In this document: positions 1 through 6,986 of the stretch, piece after piece
How positions within the stretch are numbered: the stretch's first letter is position 1
How the letters are laid out: the number at the start of each line of letters is the position of its first letter
Assembly (NCBI GenBank): GCA_013361705.1
Contig: JABFXN010000244.1
Coordinates: forward strand, 1-32,320
Length of the DNA: 32,320 nucleotides
Direction of reading: 5' to 3'
Source of the DNA: Acidobacteriaceae bacterium
GTDB lineage: Bacteria; Acidobacteriota; Terriglobia; Terriglobales; Acidobacteriaceae
Made by a program: the position numbers and the translations under genes
Notes under the pieces: generated by a model
What the model saw: the letters and a program-made list of their open reading frames with translations, nothing else
Database searches by the model: none
Told to the model about the DNA's origin: nothing

Positions 1-175
1 GATGCATCAGGAAGTCGCCGCCAAATCGAGGGCTGTACGTGAGAAGAAGGCGCCTGCCAAGAAGGCCGCGAAGAAGGCTGTCAAAAAGGCTGCAAAGAAC
101 ACGGCAGTGAAAACAGCGGCGAAGAAGTCACCGGCAAAGAAGGTTGCCAAAAAAGCCGCCAGCAAGAAGCGCTGA
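1..175 (+). CDS. C-terminal end of a Lys/Ala-rich, histone H1-like protein (5' end probably outside window)
   Basis: The frame reads from the window edge to a TGA at 173-175. It encodes a highly basic tail of repeated AKKA/VKKA-type units and ends SKKR. Such tails resemble the C-terminal domain of histone H1 and occur in bacterial nucleoid or DNA-binding proteins, where they bind DNA through unspecific charge contacts. An in-frame ATG lies at 2-4, but the sequence before it is outside the window, so a complete 57-residue protein cannot be excluded. A tail attached to a folded domain upstream seems more likely. The Lys/Ala composition is low-complexity, so the family of the missing part cannot be named. 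Confidence 0.6.
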   Translation, partial: MHQEVAAKSRAVREKKAPAKKAAKKAVKKAAKNTAVKTAAKKSPAKKVAKKAASKKR

Positions 176-187
176 ACCGGCTTTCTC

Positions 188-227
188 TTTGTCATTTCGT
201 AGCGTAGCGGATAAATCGGCTTCTGAG
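188..227 (-). repeat. Dispersed mosaic intergenic repeat, partial copy 1
   Basis: Read on the minus strand this segment carries the CGCTACGAAATGACA core, preceded by a GATTT..TCCGCT block. The same core is seen at 5205-5257, and in shortened form near 24784 and 29562. It lies in the gap after the H1-like gene and lacks the TTCGCGC hairpin of the other copies, so it is a truncated member. Confidence 0.6.
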
Positions 228-254
228 GACAGTCAAAAGCCCCGAGTATCAAAC

Positions 255-284
255 AAGAAGGCCACCCATATGGGTGGCCTTCTT
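255..284. terminator. Bidirectional intrinsic terminator between convergent genes
   Basis: A perfect 13-bp stem (255-267 with 272-284) encloses an ATAT loop. The arms begin AAGAAGGCC and end GGCCTTCTT, so a U-rich tract follows the stem on both strands. It sits between the end of the H1-like gene (+) and the end of the receptor gene (-) and could serve both. Confidence 0.85.
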
Positions 285-304
285 TGTTGATTCAGGTTCG
301 AGTT

Positions 305-3300
305 TTAGAAGTCGTACCGCAGGCTCATCTGCGTGATACGAGCGTCCTTGTTCACATCGATCGACTTACCGAAGTTGGCATTGTTGGTATCGCCAATTGG
401 GTTCTTGAAGTTGGGATGGTTGAAGATATTGAAGAAGCTGGTCTGGAAGGTGACGGTCTGCCTCTCCGTGATGGCGAAGCGCTTGATCACTCCAAGGTCC
501 AGGTTGATGAAACGCGGACCGTAGATGCTGTTACGCTGCACCGGCGGATCGCACCAGACGGTCGGGCAGGAGTATGCGCCCCATGTTCCCTTAGTGATGT
601 AACCCTTGGCCGGGCTGACATCGTGGTTGATGGAGTTGCGGGGATCGCCGGTCTTCAGATAGACCGCACGGTCGATACCGGTGGTGCCGTCCTTATTCGG
701 GTCATAGGTGCTGGCGCCGTTCTTGATGTAGATGGGCGAGCCGCTGCGCCACGAGAAGATCGGCGAAAGAGCCCATCCACCCAGGAGCAGGTTGCTCTTC
801 TTCCACTGCGACTCGATATTCGAAGTCACAACCAGGTTGTGACGGGTATCGAAGTCAGCCGCGCCATACTCATACCGAGGGTTGTAGGGGGAGACGATAC
901 CCGTGCCGCCGTTCTTCACCGTGAAGACGTCGGAGGTGTTGTCCATCGCCTTCGAGTAGGTGTAGTTGGCAAGCATCTGAACGCCCTTCGCGAAGCTCTT
1001 CCGCACGCTGACCTGGCCACTGTTGTAGTTGGAGCCGAAGGCGTTGGTGCGGAAGTTGTCGTTGTTGAAGAGCGAAGTCGGACGAGCCGAGCTATAGGTC
1101 GTATACCCCTGCGCGGCGCAGAGCGCTTTCTGTGCCGTGCTCGATGTCGACAGGCAGGCAGTACGGCCCTCGAAGGTGTTGATGTTCATCAGACCAATGA
1201 GCTTGCGGCCGAAGGTGCCGACATAAGTCGCTTCGAACACGTAGCCACTGAAGCCGCTCTGCACACCGAAGTGAGCCTGCTCATAGTAAGCCGTGACCAG
1301 GCGCTGGTCGATGTGACGAGGTACGGGCTTCGCACCGGCGACAGCCAGAGCGGCGTTGCCAGTAAACGGCGCCTGAACGAGCTGGCTGCGGAGGGCTGGG
1401 CTGATTCCAGCCGAACCGGCGCCGAAGCCGTAAGTGTTGTCCACGAAGTGCGGATAGTTGAACCGGATGTTCTCGTAGACGTTGTTATAGAGGCGGTCGT
1501 AGCCGATACCGAAGCCACCGCGCAGGACAAGCCTGCCGTTGCCCATCGTGTCATAGGAGAAGCCCAGACGCGGAGCAAAGTTGTTCATGTCCTTGTTCCA
1601 GATGTCATGATCCGTCTGGACGAACTTAGCTCCCTGAGTGGCTGCCAGGAGCGGCGTGTTGGGCAGGTTCGGGTTTCCAGTCGCGGTTGGCGTGCCAAAG
1701 TTACCGAAGTAGACGTTGGAGTCGAAGCCGGGCCTGAAGTTGTGCGGCGGGCCGAAGTACTCCCAGCGAACGCCGTAGTTCAGCGTCAGGCGGGTAGTGG
1801 CCTTCCAGTCGTCCTGCACGTAGGCAGCAAACTCCTTCGCGCGATAACCGCGATAGGGATCAGGTGCAGAGTTAGTGGTCGGATCCAGTGACGCTCCGGC
1901 AGAGTACAGGCTGCCATAGGTCGATGCATCCGCAGGATCAGCCGTGGCGAGCTGATCTTCATCGGCAGTGCCGTCCGTGACCAGACCTTCTACCGACCAG
2001 AACGCGAGGTTGCCATTGACATCGTTATAGAAAGACGAGCCATTGCGGGTGCGGACGAAACGGAACCCGGCCTTGGCAGTGTGGGAACCAAACGTCTTGG
2101 TGAGGGATCCCTCGTAAGCGAACTGATTGTCGGTGAAGTACTGCGGCAGTCCAGTGCTTGCGCCGAAGCCAGTCGACAGCGAGTCTGCAGTGAACATCGA
2201 AGGAACACCTGCAGTTCCAGGAACCTCAAAGTTCGAGACGTGGCGAAGGTAGCTTGCCTTGGCCTGGGTGATGAGGGTCGGAGTCCAGGTACGAGTCCAG
2301 GACGTGCCAAAGACGTGCGATCCTCCAATGTTGTTGTACGGAGGTCCAGGGGTCGAATCGCCGCCCCCGTTATTGAAGCTGCTGTTGTAGAGATCAACAA
2401 TGTAGGTGAAAGCAAGCTGATCCTTGTCGGTCAGCTTGTGATCGATCTTCATGGTGCCGCGGTTCTGGTTGAGTACGGTCGTCTGGATAACACCGGTCAG
2501 GCCGTAGACCGGTACTGGGAACGACAGCGCTCCTCCCGAAAGGAGACCCTGCGCACCATTGTCGAGGCTGCTGGTTGCAAGCGGGAAGGAGCTGGGATAC
2601 TTCGCGTAGAGTGCCTTGAAGACAGGACCAAGAGTGGACTGGCGAGCGAATGCACCTGGGCAGGTCGTGCCGAGATAAACGGGGCAGATACCTTCCTGAC
2701 CGGCGGCCGGGTTCTGCTGGGCCGTACCTTCCATGAACTTCTGGTAGCTGCCGTTGTTCACGAAGTCGAGGAACTGCTGCGTCGTAGCCGTCACCACCGT
2801 GGGAACACCCTCACGATAGCGGTGGACTTCGAGCGTCGCGAAGAAGAAGGTCTTGTCGCGCCGGATCGGACCACCGATGGATCCACCGAACTGGTTACGG
2901 ACACGGTGGTCGCGGAGGCCGCTGTTGTTGGAGAACCAGCTATTGGCTGCCAAGGTCTGGATACGGTTGTACTCAAACAGCGATCCATGCCACTGGTTCG
3001 CACCGGACTTCAGCACGGTATCGGTCGAGAAGCCGCCCGCGCGGCCATACTCGGCCGGAGGAACGTGGGTGATGACGCGGTACTCCTGGATGGCATCGGG
3101 CGAGATGGAGGTTACGGCGCCGCCTCGGCCGAAGGTGAAGCCTGCACCACCCTGGCCCTGGTCGTTGTTGTCATAGCCTTCGACGAGGAAGTTACCCGTA
3201 CCGGTACGGGCGCCATTCACGGCAAAGCCGCGGCCGGTGCCGGCGCTATCGGGGCCTGCGCCAGCGACGAGCTGGACGAATTCGTTCTGGGTACGCGACT

Positions 3301-3754
3301 CAAGCGGCGAGCTCTTCCAGACGGACGAGTCGACGAGCTGCGAAAGAGAAGAGGTTTCGGTTTGCACCTGTTCGGAGCTGCCACCCTCAACCGAGATGAC
3401 AACCGCCTCGGAACCGACGGCCAGAGTCACGTCGGCATTGGTGGCAGTACCTACGGAAGTCTTGATGTCTTTGACTTCACGGGTCGAGAATCCCTTGGAT
3501 TCGACCTTGATGGAGTAACCAGAGATCACGCGGAGGTTAAGGAACTGGTAGCCACCCTGCGAGTTCGTGGTGGCGGTACGGGTCTCGCCTGTGAGGGCAT
3601 TGCTCAGAGTAACGGTTGCGCCCGAAACGGCAGCCTTGGACTGGTCAGTAACTGTGCCTGTGATCGTGCCGAGGCCGGCCGATGTTTGAGCTGTCAGAGA
3701 TACTGTGCAGAAGACAAGGCCAAACAGAAGTACAACAGCAAATAGCTTCTTCAT
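305..3754 (-). CDS. Oar-like TonB-dependent receptor with carboxypeptidase-regulatory-like N-terminal domain
   Basis: This 1149-residue outer-membrane protein starts with a signal peptide (MKKLFAVVLLFGLVF to about residue 22). A carboxypeptidase-regulatory-like Ig domain follows (about 27-115; GTITGTVTD, GYQFLNL). A plug-like region contains the Oar-type motifs EYGRAGG and LKSGANQWHGSLFEY (about 230-270), and then comes a long beta-barrel ending in RYDF. A C-terminal Phe is typical of Bam-inserted barrels. The family is greatly expanded in Acidobacteriota and is thought to import large substrates such as glycans or peptides; the substrate here is unknown. No TonB/ExbBD genes or hydrolase partners are adjacent, and I see no clear TonB box. 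The ATG is preceded by AGGGAG (complement of 3768-3773), and a terminator (255-284) closes the gene. Confidence 0.93.
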   Translation of the reverse strand: MKKLFAVVLLFGLVFCTVSLTAQTSAGLGTITGTVTDQSKAAVSGATVTLSNALTGETRTATTNSQGGYQFLNLRVISGYSIKVESKGFSTREVKDIKTSVGTATNADVTLAVGSEAVVISVEGGSSEQVQTETSSLSQLVDSSVWKSSPLESRTQNEFVQLVAGAGPDSAGTGRGFAVNGARTGTGNFLVEGYDNNDQGQGGAGFTFGRGGAVTSISPDAIQEYRVITHVPPAEYGRAGGFSTDTVLKSGANQWHGSLFEYNRIQTLAANSWFSNNSGLRDHRVRNQFGGSIGGPIRRDKTFFFATLEVHRYREGVPTVVTATTQQFLDFVNNGSYQKFMEGTAQQNPAAGQEGICPVYLGTTCPGAFARQSTLGPVFKALYAKYPSSFPLATSSLDNGAQGLLSGGALSFPVPVYGLTGVIQTTVLNQNRGTMKIDHKLTDKDQLAFTYIVDLYNSSFNNGGGDSTPGPPYNNIGGSHVFGTSWTRTWTPTLITQAKASYLRHVSNFEVPGTAGVPSMFTADSLSTGFGASTGLPQYFTDNQFAYEGSLTKTFGSHTAKAGFRFVRTRNGSSFYNDVNGNLAFWSVEGLVTDGTADEDQLATADPADASTYGSLYSAGASLDPTTNSAPDPYRGYRAKEFAAYVQDDWKATTRLTLNYGVRWEYFGPPHNFRPGFDSNVYFGNFGTPTATGNPNLPNTPLLAATQGAKFVQTDHDIWNKDMNNFAPRLGFSYDTMGNGRLVLRGGFGIGYDRLYNNVYENIRFNYPHFVDNTYGFGAGSAGISPALRSQLVQAPFTGNAALAVAGAKPVPRHIDQRLVTAYYEQAHFGVQSGFSGYVFEATYVGTFGRKLIGLMNINTFEGRTACLSTSSTAQKALCAAQGYTTYSSARPTSLFNNDNFRTNAFGSNYNSGQVSVRKSFAKGVQMLANYTYSKAMDNTSDVFTVKNGGTGIVSPYNPRYEYGAADFDTRHNLVVTSNIESQWKKSNLLLGGWALSPIFSWRSGSPIYIKNGASTYDPNKDGTTGIDRAVYLKTGDPRNSINHDVSPAKGYITKGTWGAYSCPTVWCDPPVQRNSIYGPRFINLDLGVIKRFAITERQTVTFQTSFFNIFNHPNFKNPIGDTNNANFGKSIDVNKDARITQMSLRYDF

Positions 3755-4095
3755 GTTGTTTGTGCATCTCCCTTGGGGTTTTGGGAAACCTAATATTTGT
3801 ATGCGTGGAATTCAGAAAAACCCCGCTTGAATCCACGCGCCAGATTTTGGTTGGACGTCGGTGTTGCAAGAACCATGCCAATTTGAGCGACGTGGAAAGT
3901 AATTGATTTAAAGGTACTTTTGGTACTGAGAAACCGTTTAATCGTTCAAAAAACCTATGACTTTTGGAATATTGACGTGACGATCTATTGAATTTCGGAT
4001 GAATTTCAGCTCCGGCCTCCACGGACTCATAAGGAAATCTCGTGTTAGGTGTTAAGGCAGAGACCCCGGAGAGTTTCTCCGGATGAAATTAGCCC
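3755..4095. other. Divergent intergenic region between receptor and rlmH
   Basis: This 341-bp, comparatively AT-rich gap must hold the promoters of both flanking genes. No -35/-10 pair stands out. Visible structures are an 11-bp hairpin with a one-base bulge (3803-3814 with 3828-3838; arms GCGTGGA..TTCA) in the presumed receptor leader, a direct repeat GGTACT at 3913-3918 and 3922-3927, and a 6-bp dyad ACGTCG/CGACGT (3855-3860, 3888-3893). None matches an operator I recognise. I see no small gene here. Confidence 0.5.
4066..4082 (+). promoter_or_regulatory. Leader hairpin just upstream of rlmH
   Basis: A perfect 7-bp stem (CCGGAGA 4066-4072, TCTCCGG 4076-4082) with a 3-nt loop ends 13 nt before the GTG start of rlmH. 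Its 3' arm includes the GG that would belong to the Shine-Dalgarno sequence. It could modulate initiation, but this is inferred only from position. Confidence 0.35.
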
Positions 4096-4539
4096 GTGAA
4101 ACTTATCTTGGTGACCGTAGGCGCCGGTTCTGACCGTGCGATCGACAATCTAGCAAGCGAATACCTGAAGCGGACCTCCCGCTATGCCCCGGTGGAAGAG
4201 CTTGCCCTGAAGACGGAGCGGGAATTCCTGGAGCGGGTGGAGCGCGAACGGAAAGAGGGAGCTGTACTTCTGGTGCTGCTCGATAGCCGGGGAAAGCCGC
4301 TGACCTCAGAAGAGTTCGCTGCCGCCTTGGGCGGGGCAAGGGACGGCGGCAAACGCCGGGCTCTTCTGGCCATTGGGCCTCCCGATGGCTGGTCGCCGGA
4401 AACGCTAAAGCTTGCCGATCTGACTTTGTCGCTGGGGCGGATGACCCTGCCACATCAACTGGCGAGGCTGGTGCTGGCCGAGCAGATCTATCGCGCCTTC
4501 ACCATCCTTGCCGGCCACCCGTATCACAGCGGACACTGA
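4096..4539 (+). CDS. rlmH: 23S rRNA (pseudouridine1915-N3)-methyltransferase RlmH
   Basis: This 147-residue SPOUT-family enzyme is close to the usual length of about 155. It methylates N3 of pseudouridine 1915 in helix 69 of 23S rRNA, using S-adenosylmethionine on assembled 70S ribosomes. Supporting features are the N-terminal MKLILVTVG strand, LLDSRGKPLTSEEFA, the SPETLKLAD..LSLGRMTLPHQLARLVLAEQIYRA block that forms the trefoil knot, and the terminal HPYHSGH. The SAM-loop segment that is usually IGG.xG reads AIGPPDG here. The start is GTG, since the nearby upstream ATG (4083) is out of frame. The gene precedes the CobO-type gene on the same strand, and the functions are unrelated. Confidence 0.92.
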   Translation: MKLILVTVGAGSDRAIDNLASEYLKRTSRYAPVEELALKTEREFLERVERERKEGAVLLVLLDSRGKPLTSEEFAAALGGARDGGKRRALLAIGPPDGWSPETLKLADLTLSLGRMTLPHQLARLVLAEQIYRAFTILAGHPYHSGH

Positions 4540-4551
4540 GGCGTGCCATCG

Positions 4552-4583
4552 GAATGATGGAAGAATTGAATGATTGAATAATG
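4552..4583 (+). repeat. One-sided copy of the TTGAATGA octamer repeat
   Basis: About three and a half units of an AT-rich octamer (consensus near GATTGAAT) lie between rlmH and the adenosyltransferase gene. The same units build the large dyads at 6904-6986 and 19691-19798, but no inverted partner is visible here. The unit itself supplies a TTG (4574) in frame with the downstream gene, which can mislead start calling. Confidence 0.6.
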
Positions 4584-4624
4584 AGAGCGCTAGGCTTCCG
4601 TTGCGAGCCCGAGCCCTATCCTCT

Positions 4625-5191
4625 ATGTCGACAACTCCTGGCAGCATGAACGACGACGCTTCTTCGAAGCGTGGACTGATCCTGATCAATACCGGCCCCG
4701 GTAAAGGCAAGACAACCGCCGCCCTGGGGACGGCTCTGCGCGCCGCCGGTAATGGCATGCGGGTACTCGTGCTGCAGTTTCTGAAAGGGAGCTGGCATCA
4801 CGGCGAACAGGATTCGATCGCGACCTTTGGTGAGGACTTCCAGATCAAACAGCTTGGCCGCGGGTTCGTGAAAGTGGGCGGAGCGGAAACCGACCCCGAA
4901 GATATCCGCATGGTGGAAGAGGGCTGGGCGCAGGCGCGGGAGGCGATCCTCTCCGGCGATTGGGACCTGGTGGTGCTCGATGAGATCAACTATGTCATCA
5001 GCTACGGCATGCTCGCCCCGGAGCCTGTAGTGGAGACATTACTGCAGCGGCCGGAGATGGTGCACGTCATCCTGACGGGACGTAATGCTCACAAGTCGTT
5101 GGTGGAAATCGCGGATACCGTCACCGAAATGCGCGAAGTGAAGCATGCGTATCAGAAAGGCATCCTGGCGCAGCGGGGGATTGAGTTTTAG
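4625..5191 (+). CDS. cobO: Cob(I)yrinic acid a,c-diamide adenosyltransferase (CobO/BtuR family)
   Basis: This 188-residue ATP-dependent corrinoid adenosyltransferase transfers the 5'-deoxyadenosyl group of ATP to cob(I)alamin-type substrates to make the coenzyme B12 form. Supporting features are a P-loop (GPGKGKTTAALG, about residues 23-34), VLQFLKGSW, the Walker-B-like LVVLDEINYVISYG, and the family C-terminus (LTGRNAHKSL, EIADTVTEM, KGILAQRGIEF). The ATG at 4625 (MSTTPGSM) or the one at 4646 is more plausible than a TTG at 4574, which falls inside an octamer repeat; neither ATG has a strong ribosome site. No other cobalamin genes are nearby, so the enzyme may serve corrinoid salvage; that is inference. 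Confidence 0.92.
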   Translation: MSTTPGSMNDDASSKRGLILINTGPGKGKTTAALGTALRAAGNGMRVLVLQFLKGSWHHGEQDSIATFGEDFQIKQLGRGFVKVGGAETDPEDIRMVEEGWAQAREAILSGDWDLVVLDEINYVISYGMLAPEPVVETLLQRPEMVHVILTGRNAHKSLVEIADTVTEMREVKHAYQKGILAQRGIEF

Positions 5192-5204
5192 AGCTTGGAT
5201 TCAA

Positions 5205-5330
5205 GCAGATTTCTCCGCTGCGCTACGAAATGACAAAAGGTTCGCGCGTAGCGCGAATATCCCACCCATCGCTTTGTCATCCCAACGAACAAAGTTCGTC
5301 GGGGACCCGATATGCGATGGATGGGACACT
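5205..5330. repeat. Dispersed mosaic intergenic repeat, copy 2, with nested hairpins
   Basis: After the adenosyltransferase stop comes the shared block GATTTCTCCGCT..CGCTACGAAATGACA, then a perfect 7-bp hairpin (TTCGCGC 5241-5247, GCGCGAA 5251-5257). A long dyad follows (5260-5272 with 5314-5326, 12 of 13 pairs) that encloses a further ACGAAC/GTTCGT stem (5285-5290, 5294-5299). The first part matches copies near 24784 and 29562; the interior differs. The rest of the gap (5331-5487) shows nothing I can name. Confidence 0.7.
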
Positions 5331-5487
5331 CCGTGCATGGGTTATCTCGAACTTTGTCGATATGCCTTGGTAAGACTTTCAGCGCGCCAACCGGGAGACG
5401 CTCGAGCTTGAATAGCTAATTCATGAAACCTGTGAGAAACCTGACACCAGTTGGCATCGGCGGACATCCGAGAGATTGAGGTACGAG

Positions 5488-6450
5488 ATGACTCGAATGC
5501 GCTTTCTGACAGGGACCGGCATTGTTCTTCTGCTGATTGGCGGTGCGATGCAGGCCTATCGTCCGAAGCTGGAATCTCCACCGGTGACCGCCGAGATCCA
5601 GGCTCCGGATGAGGTGAGGCAGATTCTGCGGCAGCGGTGCTATAGCTGCCACTCCAACGAGACGAAGCTGCCCTGGTATGACAACCTTGCTCCGGCATAC
5701 TGGGTCGTACGAGACGACGTGCTGGAAGGGCGTGAGCATTTGAACTTCTCCACCATTGGAGCGAAGCCTGAGGCGGTCCAGCGAGGGATGCTGTTTGAAA
5801 GCGTGAACACGGTCCAGCTTGGCTCCATGCCGTTGCCGCGATATCTGGCGGTTCATCGCGATGCCGGAGTCACGCCGGACGAGCTGGCCACCCTGAGGCA
5901 TTACCTCGCGACTCCGCCGGCACAGTCTGCGGCCCCCGCGCCGGCCGCCGCTGCGGAGACACAGTTCCAGCACTGGATTGCGAGCAATGGCAAGCCGATG
6001 GGGACACAGCCCGATACGCAGGTACAGCCTGAGTGGAACGGCGTACCATTTCTGCCGGAGTACAAGAACTGGAAGCCGGTCAGCAGCACGGAACGCTGGG
6101 ATAACCACACCATGCGTCAGATCCTCGGCAACGACATCGCGCTCAAGGCAATTGCCGATGGAAAGATCGACAACTGGCCCGACGGGACGGTGTTCGCCAA
6201 GGTGGCCTGGCTGCAGCAGCCGGATGGCAAAGGCGGCATCACCACCGGAGCTTTTCAGCAGGTGGAGCTGATGATCAAAAACAGCAAGACGTATGCGTCG
6301 ACGGAAGGCTGGGGCTGGGGCCGGTGGCGCGGCGATGATCTGAAGCCATACGGGAAAGATGCGGCATTTCAGAACGAATGCATCAGTTGCCATGAGCCGG
6401 TGGCACATAGCGACCATGTCTACACAGCGCCGATTGGAGGTGCGCAATGA
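5488..6450 (+). CDS. Exported haem-binding / cytochrome P460 two-domain protein
   Basis: This 320-residue protein has an N-terminal membrane anchor or signal (TGTGIVLLLIGGAM, residues 8-21). A haem-binding domain follows with CYSCH at 51-55 and SNETKLPWYDNLAPAYW just after it, as in the Haem_bd family. An Ala/Pro linker (about 145-158) leads to a cytochrome-P460-like domain with GNDIALKAI and the second haem site CISCH at 298-302. P460 proteins carry an unusual Lys-crosslinked c-haem and oxidise hydroxylamine or detoxify NO-related species; whether that chemistry occurs here cannot be seen. The ATG at 5488 is chosen because TGAGGT ends 5 nt upstream; an in-frame TTG at 5476 is less likely. 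The stop overlaps the next start (ATGA), implying translational coupling. Confidence 0.85.
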   Translation: MTRMRFLTGTGIVLLLIGGAMQAYRPKLESPPVTAEIQAPDEVRQILRQRCYSCHSNETKLPWYDNLAPAYWVVRDDVLEGREHLNFSTIGAKPEAVQRGMLFESVNTVQLGSMPLPRYLAVHRDAGVTPDELATLRHYLATPPAQSAAPAPAAAAETQFQHWIASNGKPMGTQPDTQVQPEWNGVPFLPEYKNWKPVSSTERWDNHTMRQILGNDIALKAIADGKIDNWPDGTVFAKVAWLQQPDGKGGITTGAFQQVELMIKNSKTYASTEGWGWGRWRGDDLKPYGKDAAFQNECISCHEPVAHSDHVYTAPIGGAQ

Positions 6451-6902
6451 AACAGTTATTCGCGGCAATATCTGTTGTTTTGCTTCTCTCGGGATGCTCG
6501 CCGAATCCGCCCAAGACGGTGTACCCGCAGTTGAACCGCGAGGCGGAATTCCGTGGCGGACTTTCGTGGAATCCGCGATCGGGACGTGTGATTACCTCAT
6601 GGATCAATCCCGGAGGAACCATGACGACACTCTATGGCGACGACACGGCCGTGAACTATGCCCGTTCCCATGCGGATGGAGCCTATCCCGCAGGCGCGAA
6701 GCTGGGCGCCGTGACATGGAAACAACAGGAGGATGCGCGCTGGTTCGGCGGGAGAATTCCTGCCCAGGTGGCGAGTGTCGAGATTGTCGTAGCGGGTGGG
6801 CCGTACGAGAAGTATGAAGGCTCGCCACTGGCGGCAGTGCCCGGAAGCGATGCGCAGCGGGCTCAGTTTCTTTTGCAGCAGAGGGCTGCTGTGATGCCAT
6901 GA
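6447..6902 (+). CDS. Lipoprotein with cytochrome-P460-like fold lacking a haem motif
   Basis: This 151-residue protein starts 4 bp inside the preceding gene. A lipoprotein signal ends in LLLSGC with the lipobox Cys at residue 17. The segment TMTTLYGDDTAVNYAR.. and the later SVEIVV align well with TMRQILGNDIALKAIA.. and QVELMI of the P460 domain encoded just upstream, so the two appear paralogous. This protein has no CXXCH. It is likely anchored in the outer or inner membrane facing the periplasm, perhaps as a partner or chaperone of the cytochrome; that role is inference. A distant P460-fold member of unknown function is the cautious alternative. Confidence 0.75.
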   Translation: MKQLFAAISVVLLLSGCSPNPPKTVYPQLNREAEFRGGLSWNPRSGRVITSWINPGGTMTTLYGDDTAVNYARSHADGAYPAGAKLGAVTWKQQEDARWFGGRIPAQVASVEIVVAGGPYEKYEGSPLAAVPGSDAQRAQFLLQQRAAVMP

Positions 6903-6903
6903 G

Positions 6904-6986
6904 TAATTGAATGATTGAAGGATCGAATGAGGCTCTTGTCGCCTGAGGCCGTTATTCAATCATTCAATTCTTCAATCGTTCCATTA
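6904..6986. repeat. AT-rich octamer dyad filling the gap between convergent genes
   Basis: Arms 6904-6930 and 6960-6986 pair over 27 bp with four mismatches and are built from TTGAATGA-like units. The dyad begins one base after the lipoprotein stop and ends at the base next to the obgE stop (6987-6989). In RNA it would form a long stem on either strand, so it may stop transcription from both sides although it has no classical U-tract. A related element lies at 19691-19798. Confidence 0.75.

Noticed and set aside
284-3745. Two long open frames on the plus strand (284-1891 and 2081-3745) opposite the first receptor gene
   Set aside because: They are antisense to a receptor with clear signal peptide, domains and C-terminal Phe. 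Their translations are Val/Arg/Gly-rich without any domain, as expected for the complement of GC-rich coding DNA.
5145-5411. 88-codon plus-strand frame after the adenosyltransferase gene
   Set aside because: It overlaps the end of that gene and otherwise translates the dispersed hairpin repeat.
5416-6468. 350-codon minus-strand frame opposite the P460 cytochrome
   Set aside because: The plus-strand frame has two CXXCH sites, an export signal and a ribosome site; the opposite frame has none of these.
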